Source: a bacterium (GTDB lineage: Bacteria; Patescibacteriota; Saccharimonadia; Saccharimonadales; UBA4665). From it: 42,545 nucleotides of DNA. The notes under the pieces were generated by a model. It worked only from the letters and a program-made list of their open reading frames with translations, had not been told where the DNA came from and searched no databases. The stretch lies in the NCBI GenBank assembly GCA_021829145.1, contig JAJZOE010000060.1, forward strand, positions 1-42,545, given 5' to 3'. Made by a program: the position numbers and the translations under genes. This document shows positions 8,185 to 16,186 of the stretch, piece by piece; the first letter of the stretch is position 1; each line of letters begins with the position of its first letter.

Positions 8185-8811
8185 ATGAATAAACAAAAAG
8201 GTAAGATCGGAATTGTGAGTACAGTGCTTGCACTAATCGTGCTTAGCAGCTCAACTGTTTTTGCGCTGCCGACGCAAACAGGTAGGCCGGCACAAGATAA
8301 CTTAACAAAGGGTGTTGCAGCCAGTTCTAATTCGACATTAGCAACAACTGGACAAAATAATGCGCAGCAGCATATTGCAGCAGCAAAACTTAAGATGTGT
8401 CAAAAACGTCAAGTTGCTATCAATAACATCATGAGCCGAATAGATACGAGGGCCCATAATCAGATAACGTTATTTTCCACTATAGCTACAAGGGTTGAAA
8501 ACTTTTATACTAAAAAGAGTAAAACCGTCAGTAATTATAGTCAATTAGTTAGAGACATAGCTGCCGCTAAGTTACAAGCCGAAACCGACTTAAGTACGAT
8601 GAAGGCCAATGCAATATTTAATTGTAATGCGATTAACCCAAAGGGAATGATCAGCTCGTTTAAGGGATATTTAAAACAGGAGATAAGCGACCTACAGAAT
8701 TTCCGTACATCTGTTAAGAACTTAATAGTAGCTGTTGCGTCAGCTAATGGCGTAACTTTATCGAATTCCACATCGCATCAAGCCAGCAGCACAACAGGAG
8801 GTAAGCAATGA
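8185..8811 (+). CDS. Secreted protein of unknown function
   Basis: A 208-residue protein with a clear signal peptide: basic MNKQKGK, a hydrophobic core (IVSTVLALIVLSSSTVF) and a likely cleavage after ALP or nearby. The mature part is a Thr/Ser/Asn-rich linker and then a helical region (about 75-185) with two cysteines that could form a disulphide. The start at 8185 is preferred over the upstream in-frame ATG at 8158, because AAGAAAGG lies 8-15 bases before it and the signal peptide then starts correctly. Its stop overlaps the start of the prepilin-like gene (ATGA), so the two are translationally coupled. Confidence 0.75.
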   Translation: MNKQKGKIGIVSTVLALIVLSSSTVFALPTQTGRPAQDNLTKGVAASSNSTLATTGQNNAQQHIAAAKLKMCQKRQVAINNIMSRIDTRAHNQITLFSTIATRVENFYTKKSKTVSNYSQLVRDIAAAKLQAETDLSTMKANAIFNCNAINPKGMISSFKGYLKQEISDLQNFRTSVKNLIVAVASANGVTLSNSTSHQASSTTGGKQ

Positions 8812-9107
8812 AAAGGTTAACCGAATCAGGATTTTCAATAGCTGAAATTATTCTAGGTGTAGTTATACTGGCAGCAATAATTTTTGTCGGGATAAACGTA
8901 GCTAAAAGCCAAAGTGGGAATAATACAGGTAGCACCGCTACAACAAGTGTAACGGCGCCACAGTCTAATTCAGTGGCCACACCTGCCGCGCCTCAGATTA
9001 ATAATGCCTCTGATCTAAATAGCGCTTTGCAGGCATTAAATAACACTAGTATTTCTGCTAGTAGTTCAGACAGTAGTCAATTAAGCGCTGAAGCATCGGC
9101 ATTCTAA
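8808..9107 (+). CDS. Type IV prepilin-like protein
   Basis: A 99-residue protein with a short basic leader (MKRLTESG) followed by FSIAEIILGVVILAAIIFVG. This matches the class III prepilin signature: Gly at -1, Phe at +1 and Glu at +5 (G8, F9, E13), then a hydrophobic helix of about 20 residues. A prepilin peptidase would cut after the Gly. The remainder is a low-complexity Ser/Thr/Ala/Asn tail with no cysteines and no globular pilin head, so it may be a minor pilin or a pseudopilin. It overlaps the secreted-protein gene by 4 bases. No assembly ATPase or peptidase gene is seen nearby. Confidence 0.7.
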   Translation: MKRLTESGFSIAEIILGVVILAAIIFVGINVAKSQSGNNTGSTATTSVTAPQSNSVATPAAPQINNASDLNSALQALNNTSISASSSDSSQLSAEASAF

Positions 9108-9154
9108 AACAATAATCTGTTGTACAAGTGCTAAAATAAGGACTTATCAATAAG

Positions 9155-9173
9155 CTTAGCATTATGAGCTAAG
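9155..9173 (+). terminator. Weak hairpin after the prepilin-like gene
   Basis: CTTAGC (9155-9160) pairs with GCTAAG (9168-9173) across a 7-base loop. There is no T tract, so termination is only a possibility. Confidence 0.3.
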
Positions 9174-9203
9174 AAGTTGATATTATATACTTATTTGGTT
9201 ATT

Positions 9204-9279
9204 GGCGCTTTAGCTCAGTTGGTAGAGCAGAGGCCTGAAGAGCCTTGTGTCCCCAGTTCGAGTCTGGGAGGCGCCACCA
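9204..9279 (+). tRNA. tRNA-Phe (GAA)
   Basis: Acceptor GGCGCTT/AGGCGCC, D-arm GCTC/GAGC, anticodon stem GAGGC/GCCTT with loop CTGAAGA (anticodon GAA), T-arm CCCAG-TTCGAGT-CTGGG, discriminator A and encoded CCA. Its last base is only 2 bases from the stop codon of the convergent GH16 gene. Confidence 0.97.
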
Positions 9280-9281
9280 AA

Positions 9282-10463
9282 TTATTGCCATACCCTAACA
9301 TAATCTACCTTCATGGTAGACGGTACCGAAATCGGCCCGCCATTACTATTGTCCACGGCCAAATTTAGAACAAGAAACTGCGGAACGCTGGTTATGCCAG
9401 AATTAATTTGGCCGACTTCTGTTCCGTCATAATAGTAGGTTACTGACCCAGGCTGCCAATTGGCACCGTATGTATGCCATCCAGTATAATTGCTACTAAC
9501 ACAACCACCAGGGGCTCCGCTCGGGCTATGGAAATGGAAGCATGCCTGTCCTCCTAGACCTTCAACGACATCCAACTCCCCATCGGTGGGCCAATTTAAT
9601 CCCTGTCCGTCACTCCACCAGGCTGGCCAATTATATATGGTTCCGCTGCTATTGCCGGGAAGATAAATACTTGCTTGTATGAATCCATAAGTAAAGTCGA
9701 ATTTATTGTAACTATTGATCATTCCTGATGCATAAGGCCTTGCTGTGCCACCACAACTCTCCTGTTTCGCTACAACACTAAGATTTAAGTATCCCCCGCT
9801 AACACTTACCTGAGAAGGGTCATAACATTCTAACTCTTCAGAATTAACAGGCGGCGTAATTCCAGCGGCCAGCCAACCTGTACTCCATTTCGTGGTATCC
9901 AGAGATGATCCCGAGAACTCGTCATCAAATTTAAGTGTCCAATTTCCGCTAACTCCGTCGGGCATAGTAGAACTTGGTGGAGAACTTCCTGATCCACCAG
10001 TGTTTGTAGAGCCACTCGATCCACTGGTATCCCCAGCGACGCTGCTATTGCTATTTGTTTGACTTGTAGTGCTGGAGTTAGAAAGATTGCTGCTTGTCTT
10101 TGGCGCAGGAGCGGAGGATGTTGTTGATAGTGAATTATTCTGAGATGGGGCAATAGTAGGGCCGCTAGTTTTTGTAGTTAGATTGCTTTTATTATTGGAG
10201 ACTACCGGATTATTATTTTTTAGTTTAGGGATTTGCTTGTTTGTACTATTTAATCTTGTCGATGAGCCTGTTGCTAAGTAATGATATAGAGCAAGTCCGC
10301 TGCCACTAAGAATTATTAATAGAGCTGCAATAATTAATGGCGGCATAACTTTAAACGGTAGTTTATGTAAAGCATCTAAGACAGTAGGCGCTTGCATATG
10401 ACTGACGACAATTTGTGTTTCGTCAGGAACTATATCTCTAATAGGTTTTTGTTCTGCTAGCAT
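9282..10463 (-). CDS. Membrane-anchored GH16 beta-glucanase-like hydrolase
   Basis: Predicted endo-acting hydrolase of beta-1,3 or beta-1,3-1,4 glucans or related polysaccharides, facing outward. The GH16 active-site motif ExDxxE is intact as E296-L-D298-V-V-E301, inside a concanavalin-like domain (about 172-393) that ends in the typical KVDYVRVW strand. The N-terminal 40 residues are cytoplasmic, a transmembrane helix follows (about 41-62), and a Ser/Thr/Asn-rich linker (about 66-170) carries the enzyme away from the membrane. Four cysteines in the catalytic domain may form disulphides. The exact substrate cannot be decided from sequence. Its 3' end abuts tRNA-Phe, so its transcript could run antisense into the tRNA. 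Confidence 0.9.
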   Translation of the reverse strand: MLAEQKPIRDIVPDETQIVVSHMQAPTVLDALHKLPFKVMPPLIIAALLIILSGSGLALYHYLATGSSTRLNSTNKQIPKLKNNNPVVSNNKSNLTTKTSGPTIAPSQNNSLSTTSSAPAPKTSSNLSNSSTTSQTNSNSSVAGDTSGSSGSTNTGGSGSSPPSSTMPDGVSGNWTLKFDDEFSGSSLDTTKWSTGWLAAGITPPVNSEELECYDPSQVSVSGGYLNLSVVAKQESCGGTARPYASGMINSYNKFDFTYGFIQASIYLPGNSSGTIYNWPAWWSDGQGLNWPTDGELDVVEGLGGQACFHFHSPSGAPGGCVSSNYTGWHTYGANWQPGSVTYYYDGTEVGQINSGITSVPQFLVLNLAVDNSNGGPISVPSTMKVDYVRVWQ

Positions 10464-10518
10464 TTATTTTCTAGATAACCATGTCTATTGTATATCTTTA
10501 TAGTTATGTTTAACTAGT

Positions 10519-10546
10519 TTGACTAGAGACTATGTTTTGTTAGAAT
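10519..10546 (+). promoter_or_regulatory. Promoter of tRNA-Gly
   Basis: TTGACT (10519-10524), a 16-base spacer, TAGAAT (10541-10546), then 10 bases to the tRNA 5' end. It is one of the best -35/-10 matches in the window. Confidence 0.7.
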
Positions 10547-10556
10547 AGTCGATAAT

Positions 10557-10633
10557 GCGGGTGTAGCTCAGCTGTTTAGAGCGCGTCCTTGCCAAGGACG
10601 AGGCCATGGGTTAGAATCCCATTACCCGCACCA
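10557..10633 (+). tRNA. tRNA-Gly (GCC) with altered elbow pair
   Basis: Acceptor GCGGGTG/TACCCGC, D-arm GCTC/GAGC, anticodon stem CGTCC/GGACG with loop TTGCCAA (anticodon GCC), T-stem ATGGG/CCCAT, discriminator A and encoded CCA. All stems pair. Two normally invariant bases differ: the D-loop AGCTGTTTA has T at position 19 instead of G, and the T-loop TTAGAAT has A at 56 instead of C. The two changes together would keep a Watson-Crick 19-56 pair as U-A. Confidence 0.93.
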
Positions 10634-10725
10634 CGATAAAAGTTGTTAGTCAAGACCTGCTTTTATAATTCATTGCCTACTCAATGGGAAATATTCCTAT
10701 AGTTATCCGATGACATTATAGAAAA

Positions 10726-10754
10726 TTGTGCGAAATTATTGACAGATATATAAT
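10726..10754 (+). promoter_or_regulatory. Promoter upstream of the 374-residue gene
   Basis: TTGTGC (10726-10731), 17 bases, then a perfect TATAAT (10749-10754), 35 bases before the ATG at 10790. A perfect TTGACA (10739-10744) also lies here and could serve a second start with a poor -10 (TAATGT at 10762). No Shine-Dalgarno site is visible before the ATG. Confidence 0.5.
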
Positions 10755-10789
10755 CAGCTACTAATGTTTGTGTTGGTAATCGCATTTAT

Positions 10790-11914
10790 ATGGCAGCTAT
10801 TCATACCGAGATACTTACTCATTCAACGGCAGAGTATTTGGCGAAAGAACATGACTTTTTAGCGCCAAATCTGGTTTTCTACATTCAAAAAGCCATAGAT
10901 TACCATGCAGGAAATGACACTGAGGGCTTCGTTACTCCATTACAGGCCGATGACGTAGCAGTTCATGCCGCAATGATTGTTGACGATGAGGTATCGGTAT
11001 TGCATGTGCACCCTGAATTCGCGCCTGCTTATCAAAGGGCGGATGAGGGTCAGATAAAGTCCGCTAGAGGCAGACGTAATCTTGATTACTTCCTGCACAA
11101 CGGACTAACGTATATATTCGACGAAAGTAAATTATCAGAATCAGATCAGCTATTAACTCCTGGTATGCCGATATCCCAGAGCCTCATGCGGTCTAAGATA
11201 GTTAACGTTAACGGCTTTGATGCTCGGATTAACTACATGTATCATGACGCGTTGGATCATCTCTGGTTCTTTGATTATGCAAGAAGGATTGGCCTAGCAT
11301 ATAAGTATTCAGATTTCTTTAACGCCACCGGCTATCCATTTGACGGTTTTCTGCTTAGCCGCCAAGCGGAACTTATTAGTGGTGTTGGATTTAGTGCCCG
11401 GCAATTTCTTGCAAACCCCGAGTACTATTCAACGATGGCGCTAGGCAAAGACACCATCACCGATCACATGTCCACCGCTGCCTATGACGAGAGAGTTGCA
11501 GAGGCTATTCAAAAGGTTGAACAAGATCCAAGGCTCGCCGTGTGGGCTGGTTTTGTGATTAAAGGGTCTACTGCTAATATTCTTAGCCAACGAAGGCGGT
11601 ACGGTGCAATCAAAGAGCTGGTCGTTGGGGATATTGGGCTGGCACAAACCGGCAAGATTATGTCATTACTCGACCCACGTTACTTGGCATTTATGATTGA
11701 TGCGCTAGATGCCTTCACTGCGAATAAAGCCGAGTATGCGGCCGTTCAACACGAGGTTAATCTAAAAATCGAGCTTGCACTACAGCGTTATATTCAGCGT
11801 CGGCAGAATCTTGGTAGCATTGTGCTGGGAGAAGATGCTGATCTTTCGGATATACCCTCAGAAATTGCCGATCGGCTCCGTAACGATGTGGGCTTGTCGA
11901 CTAACTACTACTAG
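10790..11914 (+). CDS. Unknown soluble protein of the sulfotransferase block
   Basis: A 374-residue protein without signal peptide or membrane helix. I do not recognise the family. Possible metal or acid-base residues include an HVHPE element (about 72-76), HDALDH (about 152-157) next to an aromatic run (LWFFDY), and HM near the middle. The C-terminal third is helical with an arginine-rich YIQRRQ stretch. It faces the sulfotransferase gene and overlaps its end by 14 bases. With the neighbours it could be an enzyme of the same pathway or an unrelated cargo gene. Codons look ordinary for the window and the frame is long and clean, so it is a real gene of unknown role. Confidence 0.7.
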   Translation: MAAIHTEILTHSTAEYLAKEHDFLAPNLVFYIQKAIDYHAGNDTEGFVTPLQADDVAVHAAMIVDDEVSVLHVHPEFAPAYQRADEGQIKSARGRRNLDYFLHNGLTYIFDESKLSESDQLLTPGMPISQSLMRSKIVNVNGFDARINYMYHDALDHLWFFDYARRIGLAYKYSDFFNATGYPFDGFLLSRQAELISGVGFSARQFLANPEYYSTMALGKDTITDHMSTAAYDERVAEAIQKVEQDPRLAVWAGFVIKGSTANILSQRRRYGAIKELVVGDIGLAQTGKIMSLLDPRYLAFMIDALDAFTANKAEYAAVQHEVNLKIELALQRYIQRRQNLGSIVLGEDADLSDIPSEIADRLRNDVGLSTNYY

Positions 11915-12698
11915 GAATGTACGCCGTCAGCTCAAGAATCGCCTTACTGGCAGCGGTACATGCTGATACCCTGTGGTCTATGAATTGGATGTCTCCGTCG
12001 CTCAAATACTCCTGATAACCACCAACTTCTCCGCGCCTAACCCTCAGCGCTTCTGGGTCAAGTCGGTCGTAATCATGCCCCGCGATACCATGCGCCATCT
12101 CAACTCGACGCATACGTTCAAAGGATGACGCCAAAACTACTGAGCTAATACGAGACGTGTCGACATTAATGCCAAGTACGTCAAGTACGTGCCCAAACTT
12201 CTCCTCGGTCTTGTCACGCATCGTCTCGTAAGACACGACTTGCTCGGTATTAAGGTGCGGCGACCAACTATCCAAATGCTCACAAAATGCATTTATGCCC
12301 AAGCCCAGGTTCGTTATGAATTCAGAGACACTTCCATTAAAGGTAGCTCGTTGGTGTTTATGATGTAACCAGTGCGAAACCATTACATCTCTGGGGTCTC
12401 TGGTTAAAAAAATCAGTCGGCTATCATCGAAGCGAGGCTCGTGACTAGCGTGACTCATGATAATTTTAGGCATGACGCGAGAGAAAGTAAAAGTTTGCTG
12501 GCCTGGTATTAACTCATTGGAATCATTTGGCACGACGCTGTAGATATTTGCGAGGGTGATATCCACATCGATGCCATAAACACCAGTAAGGTAGTTTGCA
12601 ATCATATAGCGCAGCCATGTCCTACCTGTTTTAGGGTAGCCACACACAAAGCGATCCCGCTCCTGACCTACGTTTACTGTGACAGGGGCGGTTGCCAC
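11901..12698 (-). CDS. PAPS-dependent sulfotransferase
   Basis: Transfers a sulfuryl group from 3'-phosphoadenylyl sulfate (PAPS) to a hydroxyl or amine. The 5'-phosphosulfate loop is YPKTGRTWLR (residues 21-30). A candidate catalytic histidine is His83 in MSHASH. The 3'-phosphate site is R100-DPRDVMVS108, and the C-terminal cofactor loop is RRGEVGG (221-227). Together these give the complete cytosolic-type sulfotransferase signature in 265 residues. It starts with GTG at 12698, which shares one base with the stop of the glycosyltransferase, so it is the last gene of a kinase-glycosyltransferase-sulfotransferase operon. The acceptor is probably the product of those genes. No PAPS-synthesis gene is in the window. 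Confidence 0.88.
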   Translation of the reverse strand: MATAPVTVNVGQERDRFVCGYPKTGRTWLRYMIANYLTGVYGIDVDITLANIYSVVPNDSNELIPGQQTFTFSRVMPKIIMSHASHEPRFDDSRLIFLTRDPRDVMVSHWLHHKHQRATFNGSVSEFITNLGLGINAFCEHLDSWSPHLNTEQVVSYETMRDKTEEKFGHVLDVLGINVDTSRISSVVLASSFERMRRVEMAHGIAGHDYDRLDPEALRVRRGEVGGYQEYLSDGDIQFIDHRVSACTAASKAILELTAYIPSSS

Positions 12699-13951
12699 TA
12701 TTTTGACCCTTTTAATGTATCATATGTATTCAAGAAGGGTGCAATGCACACGGGCCAATCATAATTCGCTGCGGTATATCGCCGTGCTTCGATAGCGCAC
12801 TTATCATCTACTGTTGACTTGCCAACTCTTTGGATAATCATTGGGTACTGTTCAATATCATTCTCAACAAATAAATGTTGGATAATGTTTGGGTCAAGCC
12901 CCTCAACGGCAATACTGGTTGCAATAACAGGTATGCCAGAAGCGAGATAGTCCAACACCTTCAGACGGGTGCCCGACCCTTCGAGCAGTGGAGCTAAGGC
13001 AATATCATAATCCAGCAGCTCCCCGCTCAAGTCGTCTACACCTCCTCTGAAAAGTATCCTGTCAGATGAGTACTTCTCAATAACCCCTGGAGGTGTAATG
13101 CCTATAACCGTCAATGTGTAACTGTCGTCAAGATTTGGCAGTATATGCTCGGCCATCACCCTGAGCGCATTCTCGTTTGGCTGATAGTACATGTGACCGA
13201 GAAACAAGAGCTTACTGCCAGTGCCCCTAAGCTGGAATTCAAAGTCATTAACGAAGATACCGCCACGGTATACCGCACTCCGTGCCGGGTCTGAGCCTTG
13301 TTCCAGGGCTAGTCCCATATCAACATCTGAACGGCACAGGACATAGTCGGCAAGTCTGAATGCAACTCTCTCAAACTCCAGAGCACGAGCTATATCTGGT
13401 TGTGGTGCACCGAGGCGTTCAAGTAAAACATGGTTAATATTCTGAACCTCAAGAATAAGTTTAACTCCCATATTTTTAAGACGTGGCCCAATATTCACGA
13501 GTAGCTCGGTGTCATAAAACTGAGCCATCTCCATGTTCGACTTGACGACTACACTTGTTAGCATGTCTGTTGGCTCGTAGAAGTCTTTGGGTGTCATGAA
13601 CACGCTACCAAACTTCTTATCGTAGTATTCTGTAAAATCATCCCAGCCTCGATAACAGTTAATAAGGATTGGATTTACGCTGCCGGATTCACCAAGTGCC
13701 CGCATAAGATTAGTTAATGTGTAGCAGGCACCGTTTCTGATTGGGTATATCGGCCCGTCAAAGAAGAAACCAACGTTAGTTTTGTCTTCCGATTTTAGTA
13801 AGGCCAGAGATTCTTGTGATATGGAATTGCTATAGGCTGCCACACTTAAACACTCCCCTGGGCTAATTGCGTTCATGAAGGTTGGTTCTGGAAATCCTTT
13901 TTTAACAATCTCAGTCAAATACTGGAACATGTGGTCTTGTTCTGGCTTCAT
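12698..13951 (-). CDS. GT4-like glycosyltransferase
   Basis: A 417-residue glycosyltransferase of the GT-B fold. The C-terminal nucleotide-sugar domain is recognisable: KLLFLGHM (about 242) with YYQPNENA, then the GT4 donor-site block PLLEGSGTRLKVLDYLASG (about 325-343), ending in PVIAT and a Glu-Gly-Leu turn. The N-terminal domain is the acceptor half and is divergent. It has no membrane segment, so it acts at the cytoplasmic side. Its start overlaps the kinase stop as ATGA and its stop overlaps the sulfotransferase start by one base, showing strict coupling. Donor and acceptor are not evident. Confidence 0.82.
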   Translation of the reverse strand: MKPEQDHMFQYLTEIVKKGFPEPTFMNAISPGECLSVAAYSNSISQESLALLKSEDKTNVGFFFDGPIYPIRNGACYTLTNLMRALGESGSVNPILINCYRGWDDFTEYYDKKFGSVFMTPKDFYEPTDMLTSVVVKSNMEMAQFYDTELLVNIGPRLKNMGVKLILEVQNINHVLLERLGAPQPDIARALEFERVAFRLADYVLCRSDVDMGLALEQGSDPARSAVYRGGIFVNDFEFQLRGTGSKLLFLGHMYYQPNENALRVMAEHILPNLDDSYTLTVIGITPPGVIEKYSSDRILFRGGVDDLSGELLDYDIALAPLLEGSGTRLKVLDYLASGIPVIATSIAVEGLDPNIIQHLFVENDIEQYPMIIQRVGKSTVDDKCAIEARRYTAANYDWPVCIAPFLNTYDTLKGSK

Positions 13952-14865
13952 GGAGCTACCTCATTAAAGCGATAGTGCGTTGCTAGACGTCTAACAATAT
14001 CAGCGTTCAGAGGCAGGTGCACAAGAGTCCTGTCATTGATTGCGTAGCCAACATAGTGAATTCCGTCTTCAGAATGACCCACATAAAATGTCTCGCCATC
14101 ATGCAGTACACCTGTATCTGGCATAGGGATTAAATTGAACCTTCTTATAAGGGGTACTGGCTTATCCACTTCTGGTACTTGCTCGTAATGCTCTGCGGGA
14201 CGTGAGGGGTTAGTTATAACTTGGTCAGCAAGTGCGGAATGTTCATTGCGATAGTGTTGCCATACCGGTTCATCCTTCGTTAGATAGCGCCCTACAATAT
14301 CATCAAGGTCGGTCCTTCGGTAATGTACAAAGGTTCTGACTATCTTACGTGTTATCCTGTCGTGCAGAGGTGTAGTTACAAGAATTCTGTAATCGGCAGT
14401 GTCGCGCAACTCGTCTCCAAACGCGTGTCCGCCCTCCAGAATTATGTAACGTCCAGGTATAAACTCTTCGCAACCAACTCGGTCTTTAGTGGTCTGGTCA
14501 AAAATTGGTACTTCTACCGGTTCGTTTTTCCTGAGTGCGCCTAGATGTTTTGTTAACAAATCTAGCTCCCACACCCTCGGGCTAATGCCTCCGATGTAAG
14601 GACGGTTCGGGTCTGGTGGCGTGTCATCAAAGTGAACTGTCATCTTACCCAGGCCAGCTATTAGATAAGAATCTATGGACAGGACTCTAGCGTCGGGTAG
14701 TCTTTCTGCTAAATAACTGGATAGGGTAGTCTTACCTGCCGCGGATACGCCGCCTACGTGAATTAGCTGCGGCATGTCTGCCGAACCGGCTTCCGTTTTA
14801 TCAAGTATGTCCGTGAGATTGATATAAGGATATGTGGTGTGGATTGGGATGTGTTGCTCGGCCAT
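13948..14865 (-). CDS. P-loop kinase of the uridine kinase / phosphoribulokinase type
   Basis: Probable ATP-dependent small-molecule kinase, 305 residues. The Walker A loop is GVSAAGKTT (39-47). Further family marks are an acidic SIDSY turn (about 63-67), the PRVWELDLLTKHL block (about 96-108) and PIFDQTTKDR (120-129), which corresponds to the YDFxxxxR element of uridine kinases. A C-terminal extension (about 215-305) is not part of the standard fold and looks like a separate small domain. It is the first gene of the three-gene operon and is divergent from the second P-loop gene across 68 bases. The substrate might be a nucleoside, a sugar or an amino-alcohol; the sequence does not tell. Confidence 0.72.
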   Translation of the reverse strand: MAEQHIPIHTTYPYINLTDILDKTEAGSADMPQLIHVGGVSAAGKTTLSSYLAERLPDARVLSIDSYLIAGLGKMTVHFDDTPPDPNRPYIGGISPRVWELDLLTKHLGALRKNEPVEVPIFDQTTKDRVGCEEFIPGRYIILEGGHAFGDELRDTADYRILVTTPLHDRITRKIVRTFVHYRRTDLDDIVGRYLTKDEPVWQHYRNEHSALADQVITNPSRPAEHYEQVPEVDKPVPLIRRFNLIPMPDTGVLHDGETFYVGHSEDGIHYVGYAINDRTLVHLPLNADIVRRLATHYRFNEVAP

Positions 14866-14933
14866 ATTATAGATGAATAGTTAATGCGTAGCATTTATGA
14901 TACTATCCTTATTACAACAAGATAATTGTATTT

Positions 14934-15608
14934 ATGCAAATCCATAGCCTAGAAGGCCATAGCTTTAGCGGCAAAACTACCATGGCTGGTGCCTTAGTGA
15001 AAGATCCGTCGGTAGAACTGATAAGTGGTTATACTCTCTATTCTCGAAAGTTAGGTGTGACGCCTCCGCTAGGACTACCTCACAGCCTCGAAGAAGCAAG
15101 GCGTTGCTTTGACTATTTCCTTGGACTTGAATACCACAGGTCACAAGATTCCGTAAAGGCTGCCACCCTGGGACGTAAGGTATTGCAGGACAAGTCAGTT
15201 ATCTCACTATATGCATACCAGCGCGCACGGTACGTCTATGATTCTCAGCCCACTGAGGTCACTGTTCCTGATTATGCGTTAGAACGTGTTCACGAAGCAA
15301 TAAGAAGGGGTAATGTAATTCTGCCTAGTACAATTGGCGTTATGGCATGTGCAACCAAGCAGGTATACGACGCCCGGAAAGACAGGCGGGGTCCAGTTAA
15401 ACAAAATGCCGTTTTTAACGATTGGCGGTTTTCGCAGCTGCTTACCGACGTTACTCTTGAGTCGGCCCTTTTGTTTGTGGGTGATGACAACCGGATTATG
15501 AAGTATGAGTCAACCGACGAAACATCAAATTTTGCCGAGATTTATGGTGACTTGACAGGGCGGATAGGAATCGCGTCACACTACGACAGTAATATTGACC
15601 GTATCTGA
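14934..15608 (+). CDS. P-loop nucleotide kinase-like protein
   Basis: A 224-residue protein with Walker A GHSFSGKTT (8-16) right at its N-terminus and a layout resembling thymidylate or deoxynucleoside kinases, with conserved-looking RARYVYD (about 98-104) and a lid-like arginine cluster near 150-155 (ARKDRRG). The family is not certain; it could also be an adenylylsulfate-kinase-like enzyme, which would be striking next to a PAPS-dependent sulfotransferase, but no diagnostic motif confirms that. It is divergent from the kinase operon, sharing its upstream region, and its end overlaps the convergent HAD gene by 28 bases. Confidence 0.6.
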   Translation: MQIHSLEGHSFSGKTTMAGALVKDPSVELISGYTLYSRKLGVTPPLGLPHSLEEARRCFDYFLGLEYHRSQDSVKAATLGRKVLQDKSVISLYAYQRARYVYDSQPTEVTVPDYALERVHEAIRRGNVILPSTIGVMACATKQVYDARKDRRGPVKQNAVFNDWRFSQLLTDVTLESALLFVGDDNRIMKYESTDETSNFAEIYGDLTGRIGIASHYDSNIDRI

Positions 15609-16186
15609 TTCGCAGAGCTCAGACTATCGTTGGTATCAAACAAATGGGTTTGCCACCTCTTTTCGGCGGCGACCGGCATATTTTTGTCGGTATCGTCAAT
15701 CAGAAATAGAGCAGCGCCCTCATCGGCCAGCCTTGATTCCAACAGGGCATAGAAAGCGGGGTCGGGCTTGCGCAGACCTTCTTTTGACGAGTCGACAATG
15801 TGCGTGAATAGGTCAATTTCTTTGGGTAGTAGTTTCTTATCTGTCTCGTCTTCCAGTCCAAGCCAAGAGTTCGTAAAAATAGCCAATTTATAACCGGCAG
15901 CGTGGAGTTCGGATGCTAGCTTTAAAGAATCTTGTATCCAGAAGTCCGTGCTACGCCAACTGCGGATGGCTTCAAGCGGGTCGTATGACTTGCCTAAATC
16001 GGTCAGAATCTGCTTCCAGCCGTCCTCTGGGCTCATAAGTCCAATGTTCATTTTTGGGGCATATGAAAACATGGTCTCAAGTAGTAGACTGTGTTCTACA
16101 CCGAGCTTCTTTGCAAGAGCGGCTGAGCTGCGCTCCCAGTCAAGTAATACGCCTCCTACATCAAATACAATCCATTGCGGTTTCAT
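15581..16186 (-). CDS. HAD-superfamily phosphatase-like hydrolase
   Basis: A 201-residue HAD hydrolase. Motif I is FDVGGVLLDW with nucleophile Asp9; the usual second Asp is Gly, as in YihX-type members. Motif II is TNS (105-107), motif III is Lys140 in a RKPDP element, and motif IV is IDD (163-165). A helical cap lies between motifs I and II. Such enzymes hydrolyse phosphate esters of sugars or nucleotides. It ends inside the convergent P-loop gene (28-base overlap) and closes the accessory block, so it may dephosphorylate an intermediate of that pathway, but it could be a general housekeeping phosphatase. Confidence 0.83.
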   Translation of the reverse strand: MKPQWIVFDVGGVLLDWERSSAALAKKLGVEHSLLLETMFSYAPKMNIGLMSPEDGWKQILTDLGKSYDPLEAIRSWRSTDFWIQDSLKLASELHAAGYKLAIFTNSWLGLEDETDKKLLPKEIDLFTHIVDSSKEGLRKPDPAFYALLESRLADEGAALFLIDDTDKNMPVAAEKRWQTHLFDTNDSLSSANQIRSILLS

